From Cladophialophora immunda (taxonomy: Eukaryota > Ascomycota > Eurotiomycetes > Chaetothyriales > Herpotrichiellaceae): DNA of 64,000 nucleotides. The stretch is taken from positions 2,818,855 to 2,882,854 of the forward strand of contig NW_015622544.1 in NCBI RefSeq assembly GCF_000835495.1, given 5' to 3'. Below the pieces are notes generated by a model. The model saw only the letters and a program-made list of their open reading frames with translations, was not told where the DNA came from and did not search any database. Shown one piece after another: positions 10,743-22,071 of this stretch (position 1 is its first letter; each line of letters opens with the position of its first letter). The position numbers and the translations under genes were made by a program.

Positions 10743-12447
10743 ATGCTTTCTTTGCAGTATAGCCTTTTCCTCACGGTGCTCGCCATCGTCGCCTGGATCT
10801 GGCCAGTGAGTTTAATTCCATCTGCCCTTGTCTTATCGGCCACGCTGCTGACGAGAATATAGAAATGGCAGCGAGGGATGCAAGGTCCATTGAGAAAGGT
10901 TCCCGGTCCACGGCTGAACCGATTCTCATATTTGCCTCTAAAATACCATGCCATGCGTGGGCGTAAGCTGCACTATGTCGATTCGCTCCACGCTCAGTAT
11001 GGTAATGTACCCTTTATTAGGGCCGTCTGGAGCCCCTCAAACTACAAAATGGATCACTAATTTTGCACAGGAGAGGTTGTGAGGATTAGCCCTACGGAAG
11101 TCATTACATGCAACCTCGAGGCTGCCAGGGAGATCCATAAGATCGGTACCAACTTCTACAAAGCACGCTGGTATCGCGATATGACAATGGCTGAAGAGCC
11201 TACATTTTTCTCAATCACCGATCCCAAAGATCACGCTGCTCGTCGGCGGCTCTTCTCGCGCGCCTTTTCCCAGAACAGTCTTAATGACTGGGAGCCACTT
11301 CTTCAAGCCAAAACAGACTTGGCCATTACAAAGATTCAACAGCAGGCGATGGGTGGCACTGCCAACATCTTGCAATGGTTCTCTTTCCTAGCGACCGATT
11401 TGATTGCTGAGCTGAGCTTTGGGGAGTCGTTGGGCTCCTTAGAGCTGGGTCGGGTAAGCCTTCGACTCACTTCTCTTAGTGTGCGGGCTCAGTGTGCTGA
11501 CAATCAATGTTGTAGAAAACCGAATTCTCACAAGACCTGGCGAGCGCTTTGAAAAACGCTGGCCTCAGATATGAAGTGGCACCGGTAGCAATGTTACTGA
11601 AGATCCTTCCTCTCCCCTCTGTGCAGTACTGGCAACAGTCCCGAGAGCGAATTCAGAGCTTTGGCAAAGCAGTCATTCAGAGGACCAAGGATCGTATGGC
11701 GCGCGGAGAGACCAGAGGCACATTCTTTTCCAAGATGCTCGCCGAGGCCGAGGCGGGCGAAACTCTTACAGAGAAGCAGGTGCAATGGGAGGCCAGCAAC
11801 CTGATCGTCGCAGGAAGTGACACTACCGCCATCACTTTGACATATTTGGTCTGGATAGTGCTGAAAAGACCTGATGTGAAGGCCAAAATCCTGAAGGAGA
11901 TCGAGAGCTTGCCGGACGCCTTCACAAACGAAGACGTCCAGAGGCTTCCCTATCTAGATACTGTTGTCCGCGAGAGCTTGCGTCTCTACGGCGCCGCACC
12001 CGCATCCTTGCCCAGGACTGTCCCGGATGGAGGAGCTCACCTGGCCGGATATTATCTTCCAGGGGGCATTACAGTGAGCACGCAGGCATTTACATTGCAT
12101 CGCAACCCCGACATATTCACAGATCCCTACGAATTTCTGCCGGATCGGTGGAACAATCCAACACCAAGGATGAAGGAAGCGTTCATGCCATATAGCATTG
12201 GCTCACGCGGTGAGTGCTCGATCTCTCGAACTCCGTTGCTGTATATCTCACTAACTCGGCCACCAATCCAGCATGCTTAGGAATGCATCTTGCTAGAATG
12301 GAGCTCAATTTGGCCACAGCCAAGTTCTTTCGACGTTGTCCAACTGCCACCTTAGCACCTTCTATGACCGACGGGGATATGGAGTTTGAAAACTTCTTTC
12401 TGATTGCGCCGAAAAACCACAAGTGTGACATCACAATCCCTCTCTAA
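10743..12447 (+). CDS. Microsomal cytochrome P450 monooxygenase, 5 exons
   Basis: Exons 10743-10805, 10863-11001, 11071-11453, 11516-12209 and 12272-12447 sum to 1455 nt, a 484-residue protein. The N-terminus is a membrane anchor (SLFLTVLAIVAWIW) followed by a basic/proline hinge (KVPGPRLNR). The oxygen-binding I helix is VAGSDTTAITLTY (Ala294 to Thr299). The K-helix ExxR is E348-S-L-R351, and the PERF-equivalent is FLPDRW. The heme loop FMPYSIGSRACLGMHLARME has the thiolate ligand at Cys428; its codons are joined by intron 4. Every canonical residue is present, so the enzyme should be active with an NADPH-P450 reductase partner at the ER. Family level resembles fungal benzoate/pisatin-type P450s, but substrate cannot be stated. 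It stands alone: no obvious biosynthetic backbone gene is nearby. Confidence 0.93.
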
Positions 12448-13624
12448 GATGAGACTCCAGATACGGATGACATTTATTTGACAATGATATGCTCCACTGC
12501 AGTCGATCAAGTCGATGCTACTTTGTAATCATTCTTAGTATTTGACGTACCGGCGTCCAGCGGCGTGGCTCAACGGTAGTCCAACCTTGAAGAACAAATG
12601 TCAATGGGATGTAAACTAGTGGACGCATGAGCGAGACACTTGAACCACGACTTCATAATGAGTGAACCAAAACTGTGGCGCCGTAATCGTCGTGTTTCTA
12701 CTAGGGATCATACAACAGATACAGCAAGCTTCTTCATATCTCTGGCGTTTCAAGAATTGTCATACAAGCAATTATTGACACCCTATTGCGGCAGCGAGGC
12801 TCAGCCTCTCCGTGAGACCATGAGGATACTCCAACCGTTAGAAACCATCTGCTCACAGATATCTCCCACATCAATAGAAAGGCAAGAGCATCGAGGCTAC
12901 TCTTTAGAAATCAATCCGCCTCGAGTCTTGTGCCTTTCCCATCCTTGGCATTCGACCGAGGCCGTCTGGATCAACATGCTGAAGTGGTTTACAACCAGCC
13001 ATCCCTCGCGGCCTCGCCCACCTCTACGTCCAGGTATACTCAGATCTAGACCATCCCATTCCAGTCTCTTATCATGTCCAATTTGCCTCGCTCGCCTCAC
13101 GTCGCGGACTTGGCCAGCGGCAAGAATTGGGGGTCGTGCGTTGCGATACGGGCACGGCGGAAATGGACGGTGATTGGTGGCCTTGGACCCAAGTGGATCC
13201 CAAAGTCCCTATCTGTCCTGGCGGCGGCACATATTCTCCCTCGCTGAAATTGTTCGACTATAGGCTGATAGGGGGATCGAATTCTGTGCACGCTGAGAGT
13301 TACGGGGTACGGGCAAGGCAGCATCAATCTGGCCATGTTTGTGCCATGTCCTCTCTCTCTTGAATCGCACACCACGCTTCCCCGCCCCTTCGCCAGGGCA
13401 GACAAACTTTCAGGAACATCTTCCTTATCATCACGGCCTCGTTTGGGCATGGTAGGAACCAAGAGACGGGTCCAAAAGGGATGCCAGATATCAGTGCAAA
13501 AGCTGGTGTTGTGTAGTATAAAAAGACATCCAGGACATCGACAACACCATTCCTCTGTGGCGAGAGGAAGGACTTCGTTCCCTGCAACCTCTCAACCTTT
13601 TGCGACCTCTCTTTCACAAAAATC
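12448..13624. promoter_or_regulatory. intergenic region upstream of the NCS1 transporter
   Basis: No convincing gene. HGATAR motifs (GATA-factor consensus) occur at 13069-13074, 13266-13271 and 13425-13430. These are candidates for AreA-type nitrogen control, although this number is close to chance for the length. A tRNA-like A-box at about 12563-12580 lacks the rest of a tRNA. Confidence 0.4.
13517..13525 (+). promoter_or_regulatory. probable TATA box of the NCS1 transporter gene
   Basis: TATAAAAAG, 100 bp upstream of the transporter ATG and followed by a pyrimidine-rich leader. It matches the TATA consensus and lies at a plausible distance. Confidence 0.5.
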
Positions 13625-16205
13625 ATGCCAGTCCTCAAAAAGATCCTTGACTGGGTCATCCTCAAGGATGAACGGGGAGAACCGGTGGATATCTGGTACA
13701 ATGAAGATGTTCGTTGCCCAACGGCCTCAAGAGGGCATCCCGTGTGGCAGAAAGTCGACTGTGCAGATACTAAAACATTCTCTCCTCTCTAGATCCGTCC
13801 TCTCCCACCATCCCGCCGCACTTGGACCCGATCGACCTTCTTCACCTATCAGGCCAGCATTGGAATCATCATCGCGGTGTGGTCAAATGGCTCCGGTCTC
13901 CTGAATTTCGGTTTGGTCGGTCTCCCTCCGCCGGGGTTGAGAAGGCAAAGACTGACACTGTGACCTTCCACCCAGAACGCATGGCAAGTCATCCTGGCCA
14001 TAGTGATCGGGACCTTCTGTATCGGAATCGTTACCATGCTCGGCTCTCAACCGTAAGTCCGTGCGTGTCCACGGGGGCTTCTGCAAAACCGCTGACCCAG
14101 GTCGGCTATCACCAGGGGTGGAAAGTGGCACGTTGGCTTCCCCGTCACCAGCAGGTTAGCTTGGGGTCTATGGGGTGGTCCGTTCCCGGTGTTGAACCGC
14201 ACCATCTGTGACTGCACTTGGTTGTCCATCGAGTCATGGTTTGGCGGCATGTGCAAGTCTCATGGCCTGAGGCGAACCCTCGATGGTGAAGTGATCCAAC
14301 ACAAACTGACCCTTCATGATCATAGGCGTCAAAGTGATGCTGGGGGCCATCTGGCCGTCATTCTACACCATGAAAAACACCTTGCCGGCGTCGGTGCCCA
14401 TGGAAACCAACGACTTCGTGGCCTGGCTCCTCTTCATGGCCGCCGACCTGGCATTCATCTGGGTCCGCCCCGAGAAGTTCCACTGGTTTGGCGTGTCCGT
14501 GTCCGCCGCCGCACTCGTTTCCAGCCTCTGCATCCTGGGGTGGTTTGTGCACCAGGCCGGCGGCGCGGGCGTCTTGTTCCACTCGACCGAGGCCCTGACC
14601 GACATCACTCCCGCCAGCGGCTCGGTGTTCAGCTGGAACTTCATGCGCGCCATCTCGACAGTCATCTCGGGCCAGGCCACCACCATTCTCGGATTCGCCG
14701 ACTGGGGCCGGTACTCGAAGAGGCCAAACGACCAGCTTTTGCCCCAAAGTCTCGGGATCGCCCTGTCCATGTTGGTGACGGTCAGTACCATGTTTTTCCC
14801 TGTTTCCCAATCTGTCCCACAGTTTCTGTCTACGGCCGGGGGCACGACCAAACAATGGATCTAACCTCAAGTTTTCCTCTCAGGCAACCATCGGCCTCAT
14901 CTGCGCCTCCTGCTCGGCGACAATCTGGCCCGACCAGGGGCTCCTGTGGACGCCGACCCTCCTCCTCACGCAGATCCAGGAGCACCACGGTTCCGCAGCG
15001 CGAGCAGCCGTGTTTTTCGGCGTCCTGCCGTTCCTCGGGTCCCAGTTCATGATCACTGGTTCTGCGGCCGGGGTTCAGGGCGGTAGTATGTTCCTCTCTC
15101 CTGCACCCAGAGGCCACCACTGCGAAGGTCTTTGTTTCTCTAACACGGATGAAAACTCTAGTGGACCTGGCGGGCATCTTCCCTAAGTTCATCAACATCC
15201 GCCGTGGGGCGTATATCGTGTCCGTCATTGGGATCTGTAAGTTGTCGCTCTTCCCCACGCGTCATGCAAATTACGGGACACTGACGGTGGGATGACAGTG
15301 ATGCAGCCGTGGCGCCTGTAGGTCATCACACCCCTTCTTATCTTCCATGATGCATTTGGCAGCAGATTTCTAACAGAACGCTCAAAGGGCCAACACGAGC
15401 ACCAAATTCGTGACCATCATGGGCGCCTACTCGGTCTTTCTTTCACCGTTGAGTACGTTCGTCTATCGGTTCACACAGACTAGATGGCAGACCTTGTGGG
15501 CAAATGAACAGCATGGCTAACACTTTACTAGCGGCCATCTTCCACTGCGACTACTGGCTTGTCCGCAGACAGAGGATCTGCCTGAGCGATCTCTACAAGC
15601 CGAGCAAGGAATCCGTCTACTGGTACTGGTACGGGGTCAACTGGTGAGTTTGTGAGAGATCGACCTGCAGGACCTGAGGCCTGGTGGGCCCAAATTCCAC
15701 AAGTTTGCTGTTTCTAACCCACGACGTATTATTTGCGTAGGCGCGCCATTGTTGCCTTCGCCCTTGGCGTCTGGTCCTTTATCCCGGGGTTTGTCCACGC
15801 CGTCACGCCGTCGAACAAGGTCTCCGAGGGATGGTCCCACCTGTACTACATTGTAAGTTGCCGAGCGGGAGACCATATACTCCGTACACCTCATCAACTC
15901 TTTCAACCTCAGTTGAGTCCGTGTCTTGGCTGATTCAATGTTACGAGCAGGGCTACATCTGCCAGTACGTCCTCACCGCCACCATCTACTACGGGCTCAA
16001 CCTCGCCTTCCCGCCGCCCGGGACCGACAAGGTCGACGAAGACGATGTGTACAACACCTTCGCCCCCGGCGAGAAGGTCCCCTTTGGCGTTATCGCGGGC
16101 GTCGGACCGGACGACGAAGAGGGCCGCGCCGCGGTGGCCGACGGCGACCCGTTGTCCAAGGGCGAGGTAGTCACCACCAGCACCGCCGTGGTGGAGCCGA
16201 AGTAA
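13625..16205 (+). CDS. NCS1-family (Fur-type) nucleobase/allantoin/hydantoin-like transporter, 12 exons
   Basis: Exons 13625-13708, 13793-13915, 13976-14052, 14116-14252, 14326-14780, 14884-15082, 15162-15236, 15299-15317, 15388-15452, 15532-15643, 15741-15852 and 15951-16205 give 1713 nt, 570 residues. NCS1 hallmarks appear in order: WYNEDIRPLPPSRRTW, the helix-1 segment WSNGSGLLNFGL, GGKWHVGFPVTSRLAWG, FGGMCVKVMLGAIWPSF, GVDLAGIFPKFINIRRGAYI and YSVFLSPLTAIFHCDYW. These match the Fur subgroup (uracil, allantoin, uric acid carriers), which shares the LeuT fold with the bacterial hydantoin carrier Mhp1. The product is a plasma-membrane proton or sodium symporter. Intron 4 (14253-14325) requires a GC donor, exon 8 is only 19 nt, and the donor of intron 1 (GTTCGT) is weak. 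The substrate is unknown; neighbouring hydantoinase and amidase genes suggest a cyclic ureide. Confidence 0.9.
14253..14325 (+). other. GC-AG intron in the NCS1 transporter gene
   Basis: The donor is GCAAGT after exon sequence ggcatgt; the acceptor is catag. Only this choice joins FGGMC to VKVMLGAIWPSF in frame, matching the family segment GGECVYV..AIWPSF. Using the GT two bases upstream shifts the frame. Confidence 0.75.
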
Positions 16206-16758
16206 CTCCCAGAAGCAGTGAAACTGTGATCCGAGGGACGGTGTCTTAAGAGCGCCGTGGCAAACTTGGATGTCAGCGGACGAAAGCCGTGTAGGGGTTC
16301 AACAGTGTGAAGTTTGTGGAAGGGGAAGGGTCTGCGAGAGTGTGCTTGTTGCAATCTGTTGATGATTCTATGTGTCTGTGTGCCCTGCCGTGCTGTTTGT
16401 GGTGGACTGTGGTGTGCTATGACAGGCAGGTCGATTGTCGAAGCTGGATACTGAACGGAATTCGATGAATACTGCTTTAAAAGCAAATTGTCTCGTTTCT
16501 AGCTGAGGCTGTCATTCCAGAATGTGACACTACGAGTATTTTATCCTCTGTCTCTCTCTCGCGCGCAAAATATGCTACGTGTATTGTGAAAGTGCTAATT
16601 ATGTTTCCCCCTTTGATGCTGGTGCTTGTTCACGGTGCTATTCAACCGAGTCACTTCTTTTAGGTGCCTCTGAGTTCGGATTCAGATTCTCTACTTACAC
16701 ATCTTAAACGGCAAACGTACAGTCTCGGCTTAATTACCTATATCAAACAGTTGATTGC
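16206..16758. other. convergent intergenic spacer
   Basis: 3' ends of the transporter and the MOSC-reductase gene. There is a CT/GC-alternating stretch near 16540-16565 (ctctctctcgcgcgc). No gene is seen. Confidence 0.5.
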
Positions 16759-18492
16759 TCAGATTGCGATTTCGATCCGTGGACAAGCGGGCCTCGCGGC
16801 ACAGATCAACACAGAGCCGTCCGATTGCATGCCTCCAGTGGTGACGCCACACACCAGGCGCGAACTACACGCGCCACACACTCCGGCCCGACAGCCCGAG
16901 TCAGGCTGGAGCCCGACGGACTCGGCCAGGTCCAGAAGCGTCATGGGCTGGGCTCTGCGCCAGACGGCCTCGATGTTGGACGCGGTGAACCGCACCACGG
17001 CCTCCTCGAGATCTGTCGCCTGGGCGGCGTCTGCCCCGGCGGTGAAGCTCTCAGCGTGGATCATGTTCAGAGGCACATCCAAAGCGGCCAGGGCTTCGTG
17101 CATGGACTCGTCAAACGCCGACGAGCCGCAGATGTAGAACGACGACAGGCGGCCCTCGACGGGCAGGGATGTGCCGGCGGCGTACCTTTTGTGGTAATCT
17201 GGAGCGACCACGCGGCGGAGAAGGTCCGTGTCCGGGCGGCCGTGGACCTCGTAGTCCCTCCCGACCTTCTCGTGCTCGCGCGGAGCCGTAAAGCACCAGA
17301 TCCGCCGGAGGTTCTTGGGCAGCTGCGCCATCTCCTCGCGGAAGGGGATTTCAGCGCCGTTGCGCGCGACGTGGATCCAAATGGCGTCGATGGTCGGGAA
17401 CGCGCCGTGCGCGGCGTGGGCCTTCAGCATGGAGAAGATGGGGGTGATGCCCACCCCGGCCGACAGATAGACCTGCCGGGGAAGATACAGGGGTGTCCAA
17501 TCCAGCGCAAACCGGCCTTGGGGGCTGCGGACCTCGAGGACCGTGTCGAGATTGCATTCGTCTGTCATCCACACCGACGCTTTGCGTGATCGCTTGATGG
17601 AGAGGCGATAGTACGAGGGCGCTCCAGGGTCCCTGGGCCAGTCCGAGAGCGACCATGAGCGCACGTCTCCGGTGGGCAGGCGCACGGTGAGGAACTGTCC
17701 CGGGCGAAACGTGGCCAGTGGATTCTCGTCCAACGGCTTGAGATAGAACGACTTGATCCCGCCGCCTTCGTCGACGATCTTGAACGGACTAAATTTCCGC
17801 CACCCTTTCCAGCCATGGACGCCCTCCCGGGCCTGGTCGTCTAGGAGCAATACCCTGCGGCCGAAGGAGGCTCGGAGCATATTCACCAGAAGCTCCTCAT
17901 TAGCCAGCAGATTCATGGTGTCCCGCGTCTTGAGGGAGGCATTGAATGCAAGTTTCGAAATTGTCGCACAGTCGATCGTGTCGAGGCGTCTCTCGATCAG
18001 GCTCGCTCGGTCTCCCACTCGAATCATCCCAGTCTCGAGGACCCGGAAGTACACCCCCGAGTATCCAGAGTCCGCCAGCGGCTTGAGCCACGAGTCCTTC
18101 TGCCCACAGCGCCAGGACAGCTTGAAACAGGGGATGCGTGCACCGCAGACCTCCAGACGGACGGTCTTCCCGACGGCCCAGATGTCGCCCAGTCGAAACT
18201 CTCGCTCGGTCAGCTTCTTGTCGTCGCAGTCAAAGGTGATGTTTTCGCCCCAATGGCACCACTTCCATTTGGTGCGGTCATAGCTTAATTCTTTGCACCA
18301 GTAGTCGTAGTGGTGGGCAAAGAAGGCATAGACTGGGCCATCATGCATTGCAGGTTGATTGCCCTTCACGCCTTTGGCCGTGATCTGGATTTCTCCACCA
18401 GGCAAAGGCTCTCGCACAATTGAGGTCATTGTCCTTTTGCCGTTGATGTCCTCCCATCGTGGCATTGCAGCGCTCACTGCCAGTACTTCCAT
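16759..18492 (-). CDS. MOSC domain - FAD/NAD(P) reductase - 2Fe-2S ferredoxin fusion
   Basis: Single exon, 577 residues, three modules. Residues about 20-165 are a MOSC domain of the YiiM type (MHDGPVYAF near the start, WGENITFD, FRLGDIWAVGKTVRLEVCGARIPC in two parts), followed by its helical 3-alpha tail (to about 230). Residues about 245-480 are a ferredoxin-reductase unit: FRPGQFLTVRLP, FAD-binding RSWSLSD, NAD-binding SAGVGITPIFSML and FYICGSSAF. The C-terminus is a plant-type 2Fe-2S domain with Cys534, Cys539, Cys542 and Cys564 (CX4CX2CX21C). This is the phthalate dioxygenase reductase layout with a MOSC fused in front. MOSC proteins handle sulfur or molybdenum-cofactor chemistry and reduce N-hydroxylated compounds; PDR-type reductases pass electrons from NAD(P)H to a partner. 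No Rieske oxygenase is in the window, so the acceptor is unknown. Confidence 0.92.
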   Translation of the reverse strand: MEVLAVSAAMPRWEDINGKRTMTSIVREPLPGGEIQITAKGVKGNQPAMHDGPVYAFFAHHYDYWCKELSYDRTKWKWCHWGENITFDCDDKKLTEREFRLGDIWAVGKTVRLEVCGARIPCFKLSWRCGQKDSWLKPLADSGYSGVYFRVLETGMIRVGDRASLIERRLDTIDCATISKLAFNASLKTRDTMNLLANEELLVNMLRASFGRRVLLLDDQAREGVHGWKGWRKFSPFKIVDEGGGIKSFYLKPLDENPLATFRPGQFLTVRLPTGDVRSWSLSDWPRDPGAPSYYRLSIKRSRKASVWMTDECNLDTVLEVRSPQGRFALDWTPLYLPRQVYLSAGVGITPIFSMLKAHAAHGAFPTIDAIWIHVARNGAEIPFREEMAQLPKNLRRIWCFTAPREHEKVGRDYEVHGRPDTDLLRRVVAPDYHKRYAAGTSLPVEGRLSSFYICGSSAFDESMHEALAALDVPLNMIHAESFTAGADAAQATDLEEAVVRFTASNIEAVWRRAQPMTLLDLAESVGLQPDSGCRAGVCGACSSRLVCGVTTGGMQSDGSVLICAARPACPRIEIAI

Positions 18493-19115
18493 TGTGTTCG
18501 CATTGGAATGTCACCCACGAAGAACTGATGACGGCCTGCCCTAAATGGAAGGAGGTGCATGAACCTGCCATCAAGGACTCTGGTATCCTGTGCTATATCC
18601 CGCAGTGCTGCTCCAGCACCTGAGTCGGGATACTCCCTCGCTTTGCTGTGAGCATCTCCACACAGTCGAATGCATGTGTCGATAACGAATGAGAATGCTG
18701 CACAATCCCATCATTGCCAAGGTGTTGTATTTTGCATACTCCTAGGCAGATAAGATGCCTCAGGGTCGGTGGCAGACTATTTCGTGACTTTTCTCTCTCT
18801 GCAAATTTCCACCAATTATGTCTCGCTATCCCCGGGTCGTCTGGAAGCGCGGGAGAACGGTGATGGAGTGACTCGCAATTCCTATCGGGTCCCGTCAGTG
18901 ATAACGCTTGTCTAGGCCCATCCGTCAAACTTTCAATGGTCCGATCTAGGCGTCGCTCTGGGCGGCGGTCCAGAGAGGCACAGATGGTATCCATCACTGA
19001 CAATCACTGCTGGGACCAACTTTCGACTCCATGCTTGGACTCACAATCACGGCCATGGCAAAGCTTCCGGAGTCTTCATTCATGACTCGTGCCTGGTCTG
19101 TGGAGTCTTTCCCTT
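18493..19115. other. intergenic region, no gene seen
   Basis: Promoter side of the MOSC-reductase gene and 3' flank of the Zn2Cys6 gene. No coding, RNA or repeat feature is recognised. Confidence 0.5.
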
Positions 19116-21501
19116 TCAGATATTCATCTGAAAATCTTCCTCGCACAATGGTCCGTACAACAAATCCCATTGATCCCACTGCCAAAAGTCGTACGAGACG
19201 TCTAGAGCCAGACTCCCCGGGAACGGTGACAACCGGGATACATTGTCCAGTTGCCCGACCTGATCGCTTTCAACAGGTTGTATTTCGATCTGCGGTCTAG
19301 ACAGCTCTTCGGAGGCCTGTATTTGAGCTGAGATGGTCCTGCTATAGTTTGGAGCTTGTCCTCGAGTGTCAGACACTGCTTCCAGCTCATGTTGGTCGTC
19401 GGAAGTGGTCTCAAGGTCACGACTTCGACCTAGGTAGGACTGCGAGGATGCTTCACCTCCAAATACGGCATAGATCCCAGGCACTATGCTTGTCCGGTTG
19501 ACTTGGCCCGCGAGATCCGTCGAGCCATACAGCTCGAGGATGTTTCGAAGCACTCGGATACCGTCGAACTGTGCCGCCGAACCCTCAGAGGGGTAGTCGA
19601 GATATTCAAGGTCAGACATCACCATATCAATGTCTCTTCGAATCTTTCCCTGAGGATCTGATCGCTCCATCAGAAGAAAGAGAGACAGAAAGGTGGCGAC
19701 GGAGAAGATCTGATAGTTTTGCCCACTGAGCTTTGCCGATTTTCGAAACAGGTCAAGATTGCGGCGTCTCAATGCACGGTAGACATCAAGGGCCCTTTCA
19801 GCTGCCTTGAGACACTTGTCCCATGCTTGCGGGACTTGCGGGTGCAGGAAAGGACGGTACATCCGTAGCACCTGTAGACAACGACACGTGTGCATGGTAT
19901 GGTGCTCCCAGGGCACTGATTCTAGCGGTGAAGACAAGGGAAATTTATCGGCATGTTGTGCATCGTAGAACCAAGGCAGCTCCCTCTCAATTTGCTCCAC
20001 TTCGGCGTTGATCTGCTCTACAAACTCGTACGACTGTAGATGGTCGCCGTTTTCCTTGTAGAGCTTATTGTAGAGCTTGAACATCTTGTATTTGACAATG
20101 TTCATGCTGAGGTCGGTTGCTTCTGTGAGCGGACGAGCTTTTACCGCAGTCTCCGTGATGTCGACGTTGTTGCAATGAACTGGAAATGGAACTTTTGACA
20201 GGTAGGCCTGGATGAGAGGCATCCGGCCTAGACACATGGACTGGAACCTGTAACGACCGTCAGCACGGAGAAGAACTCGTTGTCGGGCACAATTTTGATC
20301 GTGGTCACTTACGTATCTGCATGGCAAACTTCCCACCACAGCCGGTGTCGCATTTCTCTCTCAAGGACGATGCTACTGGAGCTAGGCTTGTCCAATCCCA
20401 ACGCTTGAGCGTTCCTCACTGCTCGACCCAAATCCCTGCAAGACGGTGGATCAGTGGTTGGTATCACAAACAAAGGGAGAGGGCAACTTGCGAGTTCAAA
20501 ATCTCCACCGAGCCGGTTGACAGGCAGTACAGCTGTGAGATGACAAACGTCTGGATCTGCACAATTGAGGGACTGGACTCGAATCCTCCAGCCTGAAGTG
20601 CTTGTCGGGATGCGCGAAACCAGCGATGGGCGAGTTTGCGGACCTGCGAAGATTCCATCCCAAGACAGCTGCATGTATGACGAGGCATTCGCAGGGCGGA
20701 GACCGAGATGATGATCAACAGCAGGGAGAGCCAGATCAAGTCGATATCGCGGACTGGCATCGTCCAGAACCGAACGTACTGAAGTCGGAACGAAGGCACA
20801 TGGATCGCTCGATGGACCCAGTCGGCGTGTTCGAGGAAATAAGACACGAACAAGTCGCACTGGGTTTGCGGTGGGAGGAGGCGGGTCAATTGAATTTTTG
20901 TTGCATCTGCAGCAGCGCCTTTCCCTGCTTCGTAGGCGGCTTCCTGCGTGCTGGAACCCACATCACCCATGAATGACAATGGAGCCATTGATTCTTCTGG
21001 GGGACGAAAGGCACCGGGCTGCCGGCGGAAGAGGCTTGAGATCTCGTTGAGCTTCTGCAACCCGACCACCGTCTCATCCAGCGGATCAGGTCCGGTGGGG
21101 AGACCATTCATCGACGTTTCGAAAGCAGCAGTCTCACGTCCATGGCCCTCCCACCCCACGCCCAACATACGATGATCCGTGGCCTTGTTTATAGGGACTA
21201 CATTGGACACAGCCTCAACATGCATCTGTTGATCCACGGAAACCGATGCATCGTGGTTGCGGGGGTTTCGCGCCCTCAGAAAAGCAGGGCCTGGTCTTGG
21301 AAAGGTCCCAGCTTGAGAGATTCCCATGGCGACGGGGGATGGATTCTTGCGGCAAGCGTCCTCGCGGTCGGCGCGCGTGCAGGCTGAGCATGGCACAGCC
21401 CGGTTGCACTGCACCTTGTGCTGTCGACACGGAAGGCAACTTCGGCCGCGAGGTTTGAAGGAGCGAGGCATTCTGGGCGCCTTTGGGCTTTCGCCAGGCA
21501 T
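19116..21501 (-). CDS. Zn2Cys6 transcription factor with Fungal_trans domain, 3 exons
   Basis: Exons 21501-20468, 20435-20313 and 20247-19116 total 2289 nt, 762 residues. The zinc cluster is at Cys22, 25, 32, 38, 41 and 50 (RSCLPCRQHKVQCNRAVPCS and on), with a slightly long last loop. The Fungal_trans domain starts near residue 240 (LFVSYFLEHADWVHRAIHVP). It continues through QLYCLSTGSVEILNSQ and across both introns (LDLGRAVRNAQALGLDK, EREMRHRLWWEVCHADTFQS, CLGRMPLIQ). Intron 1 is only 32 nt (gtgata...ttgcag), which is unusually short, but it is the only choice found that keeps frame and family sequence. It sits between the MOSC-reductase and the hydantoinase gene, so it is a good candidate regulator of this block. 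Confidence 0.87.
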
Positions 21502-22071
21502 GGTGGAAAGAGATCAGGGTGTTGAGGACTTGGTATGCGAGGCCGTGTGCAGGAAGCTTGGAGATGGAGATGCATTTTCTGGACTACGCCATCTTGCTTC
21601 TAGAGTCGACAGCGAACCGTAAGAGGAGAGGAGGGGTCCGTTTGAAGGGTCCCGAGGCAGTTCTTAAAGCGAGGCTAGCGGGATAGAGATAGAGCAGGTA
21701 TCCACTCCGCCTTCGCCACTTATGGTTTCCTACTGTCAGCGGACGAAGATAAGAGCATCCAGCTACGATTGTACTGGCTGACGGCAGGGTGATGTGGTTT
21801 GGCATTTCGAAGCGGCATCGAAACAGTCTACCGTCTACCTAAGAGGTGTTATGGAAAGGTCACTCAATCGTCCTGGCCATTAGTTGAGGCAGAATCTTGG
21901 AGACACATCATAAATCAGACTACAAGTCTAACAAACTGATCTGAACAAGAGCTCCTCGAATAGAAAGCTACCTGAACGCCGATATCCCATTCGCCTTCTT
22001 CAATGCATTGTGCATGTACCATGCTTTGCCGAGTCTCCTCCCAGCCGTGCCCATCTTCTTTGTTCGTCGCT
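21502..22071. other. intergenic region, no gene seen
   Basis: Upstream region of the Zn2Cys6 gene and 3' flank of the hydantoinase gene, both on the minus strand. Nothing further is recognised. Confidence 0.5.

Noticed and set aside
12560..12645. tRNA-like A-box (gtggctcaacggtag)
   Set aside because: No matching T-arm or acceptor stem on the same strand at the right distance; the later ttgaacc points the other way.
14189..15052. 287-codon plus-strand frame overlapping the NCS1 transporter
   Set aside because: It is out of phase with transporter exons and crosses their introns; it is His/Arg-rich, typical of a shadow frame.
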